Source of the DNA: Cryomorphaceae bacterium
GTDB lineage: Bacteria > Bacteroidota > Bacteroidia > Flavobacteriales > Crocinitomicaceae
Assembly: GCA_021298235.1 (NCBI GenBank)
Contig: JAJTDX010000079.1
Span: forward strand, 1 to 15,903
Direction: 5' to 3'
DNA length: 15,903 nt
Part shown: piece after piece, positions 13,918 to 15,903 of the stretch
Position numbering within the stretch: the stretch's first letter is position 1
How the letters are laid out: each line of letters starts with the position of its first letter
Notes under the pieces: model-generated
What the model was told of the DNA's origin: nothing
What the model saw: only the letters and a program-made list of their open reading frames with translations
Databases searched by the model: none
Translations under genes and position numbers: made by a program

Positions 13918-15903
13918 CTAATCGCTTGCCAATTCTTTCTCCTAAATCGTTTGTCAGAATACAAGCGTAGATTCCTTGACTTAACATGTCGATATCCACA
14001 TGATTTACCTGATTATCAAGTGTACCCTCTATTCTAATTCGTCCATTCATGTCCACAATTTCAAATTGCATTGGCAGGGATTTGTTATCATTTGTTAGGG
14101 CTATGGTAAGTTTATCAGTCGCCGGATTTGGGTAAATACTAACATTTTTTTGAAGTGTTTCTTCTTCCAAAATTCCCAAACTGGTCCCTTCAAAAAAGGC
14201 GGTAAAGGTAACGTTGAAAAGATCGAGAGTATCGAGAAACACTGGATTAAATACATTTGTAATCACGGGATTATTCCCCCAGTTGAGAAACTCATATCCC
14301 GGATTTGGAATGGCTTCGATACGAATGGGAACACCATTGAAGTAATACCCTTGCCAAGGATAGATCTCGGGTTCTATGGTGCTGATTCGGATTTTTCCTG
14401 CGCCTTCCGGACTCACATTCAGTTGAAGATCAACGATATTCGGAAGATCGAAATTGTTTTTAATGTGCTGACGCACATAGTTAGAACGAGCTGAAAGTTC
14501 ATTTCTGAATGTCAAGTGGTTGGTGTAAAAATTAGTCATCTGCCCTGGAACATCTCCTGGATCGCCCCATCGGGCATAAAGGTTTTGCATTTCAACGGCA
14601 GTTTGATCGAAGAAATATTGTTCGAGGGGAAGTAGTCTATCCGTGTGATATTCTGTGTTCATCAGATCAGCAAAACGATTGATGAAATAATTCTTGAACC
14701 GGTTGTTCTGAATACTCTTTAACCAGACGTTAATAAATGGATTGTCCTGGCTTTGATTCAGCAGGTAGGAAATATGGTCATCTCCGGCACTCGTCCAACC
14801 GTTTGGTTGAAGACAAAGCTCCATGTCAATCGTGCAAAAGCGGTAACGGAAATTGGTTTTATTGGATCGCATGATCTTGATATTATTTCCAGGCCAGTCC
14901 TGATTTCCCATCCATGATTCTGCTATGATATAGTCAGCGTAGTATTCTAAATCAAAATACTGATCCGCAAGATCCCAATAGTTCGGCGAAGCTTGATCCA
15001 ATTGGTAGAATTGAAGATACCGGTCGATAAAGGTCTGTACCGGAGCCCCATGCACTGAACGAAGAGCAAAGCCATACCACGCGCTCAACGATAAGATGTC
15101 GAGCGAATCGGGATCGGCTCCGTCATGTACTTCAAAAAATTCAGCATCCATTTTCTCGCGCAGTTCATATAAACCGAAATAGCCCCCGTTGATATACACA
15201 CTAACCGGTCGCCATGCAGAATAATAATTTTTAGTCGTTCCTGACATGGCTTGATTCTGAAATGCATCTTTATAAGGGAAAATGAGGTATTGATTGCTGC
15301 CATTTCTCAAATAGAAGTTGCTGTATTTGGTTCGGTTTCTTCTAAATGGAATAATGCTGTCATAAATTGTTCCATCGCCGAGAACACTGTTGTCAAACTC
15401 AAGCCGAAAAGAATGTTGTGGCTGATAACGACTACCTCCCCATCCACCATCAATCTGCATGGCAGCCCGTGATGTAAATCGTAGATTTTCGTTCGAATCA
15501 AGGTAAGAAACCTGTGTCTGTCTTTGCCAGTCTCGACTCCAGTTGTCAAATATTCCCTGCTCTCCGTAAAGATTTTCTATGGGTGTTGAAATGCTGACGA
15601 TGGGTGTAACATGATCTACTCCTAACAGGATGGATGACGCAACGATCTCACTGGGTAAAATTCCTTCAGCAAAAGCCCTGACTTTGACTACAGATGAGAA
15701 AAAAACAGGGATAGCTGTCCCGTTATAAAGTTCTGAGGTTGGAGTGGGATCTGAACCATCTAGCGTGTATCGCACCTGGCTTCCGGCGCCATTTGGATTG
15801 TCAATAGTTATGTATTGTGTTGCACTGTAACTACCCGATGGAACGGAAATTACCGGGTCTAATAGAAAACTCTGATAGGCAACGGAACTGTTGTTGGAAC
15901 TTC
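13907..15903 (-). CDS. CotH-type secreted protein with chitobiase-like and T9SS sorting domains (5' end outside window)
   Basis: The frame is open from the right edge without a stop, so the start and any signal peptide are missing. An internal GTG at 15775 lies inside a domain and is not a plausible start. Near the edge is a CHB_HEX_C-like beta domain (SGSYSATQYITIDNP ... VRYTLDGSDPTPTSELYNG). A CotH domain follows (about 58-400 counting from the GTG), with YINGGYFGLYELREKMDAEF, WMGNQDWPGNNIKIMRSN and RFCTIDMEL (D317, a candidate metal-binding Asp). CotH proteins are known as atypical kinases in spore-coat systems; in Bacteroidota they are common, secreted, and mostly of unknown substrate. 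A bacterial-repeat-like segment (~452-530, GYEFLNWG) and a T9SS type A sorting domain (~545-622, VSIYPNPATDK ... QGIYACIL) end the protein. It converges with tsaB. Confidence 0.9.
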   Translation of the reverse strand, partial: SSNNSSVAYQSFLLDPVISVPSGSYSATQYITIDNPNGAGSQVRYTLDGSDPTPTSELYNGTAIPVFFSSVVKVRAFAEGILPSEIVASSILLGVDHVTPIVSISTPIENLYGEQGIFDNWSRDWQRQTQVSYLDSNENLRFTSRAAMQIDGGWGGSRYQPQHSFRLEFDNSVLGDGTIYDSIIPFRRNRTKYSNFYLRNGSNQYLIFPYKDAFQNQAMSGTTKNYYSAWRPVSVYINGGYFGLYELREKMDAEFFEVHDGADPDSLDILSLSAWYGFALRSVHGAPVQTFIDRYLQFYQLDQASPNYWDLADQYFDLEYYADYIIAESWMGNQDWPGNNIKIMRSNKTNFRYRFCTIDMELCLQPNGWTSAGDDHISYLLNQSQDNPFINVWLKSIQNNRFKNYFINRFADLMNTEYHTDRLLPLEQYFFDQTAVEMQNLYARWGDPGDVPGQMTNFYTNHLTFRNELSARSNYVRQHIKNNFDLPNIVDLQLNVSPEGAGKIRISTIEPEIYPWQGYYFNGVPIRIEAIPNPGYEFLNWGNNPVITNVFNPVFLDTLDLFNVTFTAFFEGTSLGILEEETLQKNVSIYPNPATDKLTIALTNDNKSLPMQFEIVDMNGRIRIEGTLDNQVNHVDIDMLSQGIYACILTNDLGERIGKRLVKF

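Noticed and set aside
15773..15775. GTG as the start of the CotH-type gene
   Set aside because: The frame is open to the window edge and the residues before the GTG complete the chitobiase-like domain, so the true start lies outside.

Overview
The window looks like a chromosomal stretch of a Bacteroidota member, probably Flavobacteriales-like. The reasons are three secreted proteins with C-terminal type IX secretion (T9SS) sorting domains, SprB-type repeats, a TonB-dependent receptor with an N-terminal carboxypeptidase-like domain, and promoters fitting the Bacteroidota pattern TTTG-N~20-TAnnTTTG. There is no sign of phage, transposon, CRISPR or tRNA genes. The order-level placement is inference.

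Layout. Positions 1-63 hold the last bases of a 5S rRNA and its terminator, so an rRNA operon ends here. A 195-bp spacer with an imperfect inverted repeat leads to a large secreted adhesin-like protein (259-3099, +). Tail to tail with it, one base apart, begins a long minus-strand block (3101-12343). In transcription order this block contains an orphan PhoB-type response regulator (12343-11672), a TonB-dependent receptor (11566-8711), a putative outer-membrane protein of unknown function (8491-7523), a beta-helix/Ig/PKD T9SS protein split by a frameshift (7293-4919), and a second PhoB-type regulator with its histidine kinase (4872-3101). Divergent from the first regulator lies a third, RprY-like regulator (12563-13249, +), which overlaps tsaB (13246-13917, +). 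A CotH-type secreted protein (13907 to beyond the right edge, -) converges on tsaB with an 11-bp overlap.

Main result. Three minus-strand promoters (orphan regulator, TonB receptor, beta-helix protein) carry TTA(A) motifs repeated on the same face of the helix at about 11-bp steps, just upstream of a TTTG-type -7 element. The distance from the -7 element to the nearest repeat is identical in two promoters and one base longer in the third. PhoB/PhoP-family regulators are known to bind 11-bp-periodic direct repeats, and PhoB-type regulators sit at both ends of the block. The simplest reading is a local, autoregulated, probably phosphate-responsive regulon that controls an outer-membrane receptor and a secreted protein. 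The nutrient and the operator assignment are inference.

The beta-helix gene appears to have lost an internal segment and is out of frame at the junction, so in this genome the secreted partner may be inactive. Inserting one T at the junction would restore a single reading frame, so a sequencing error there must be considered.
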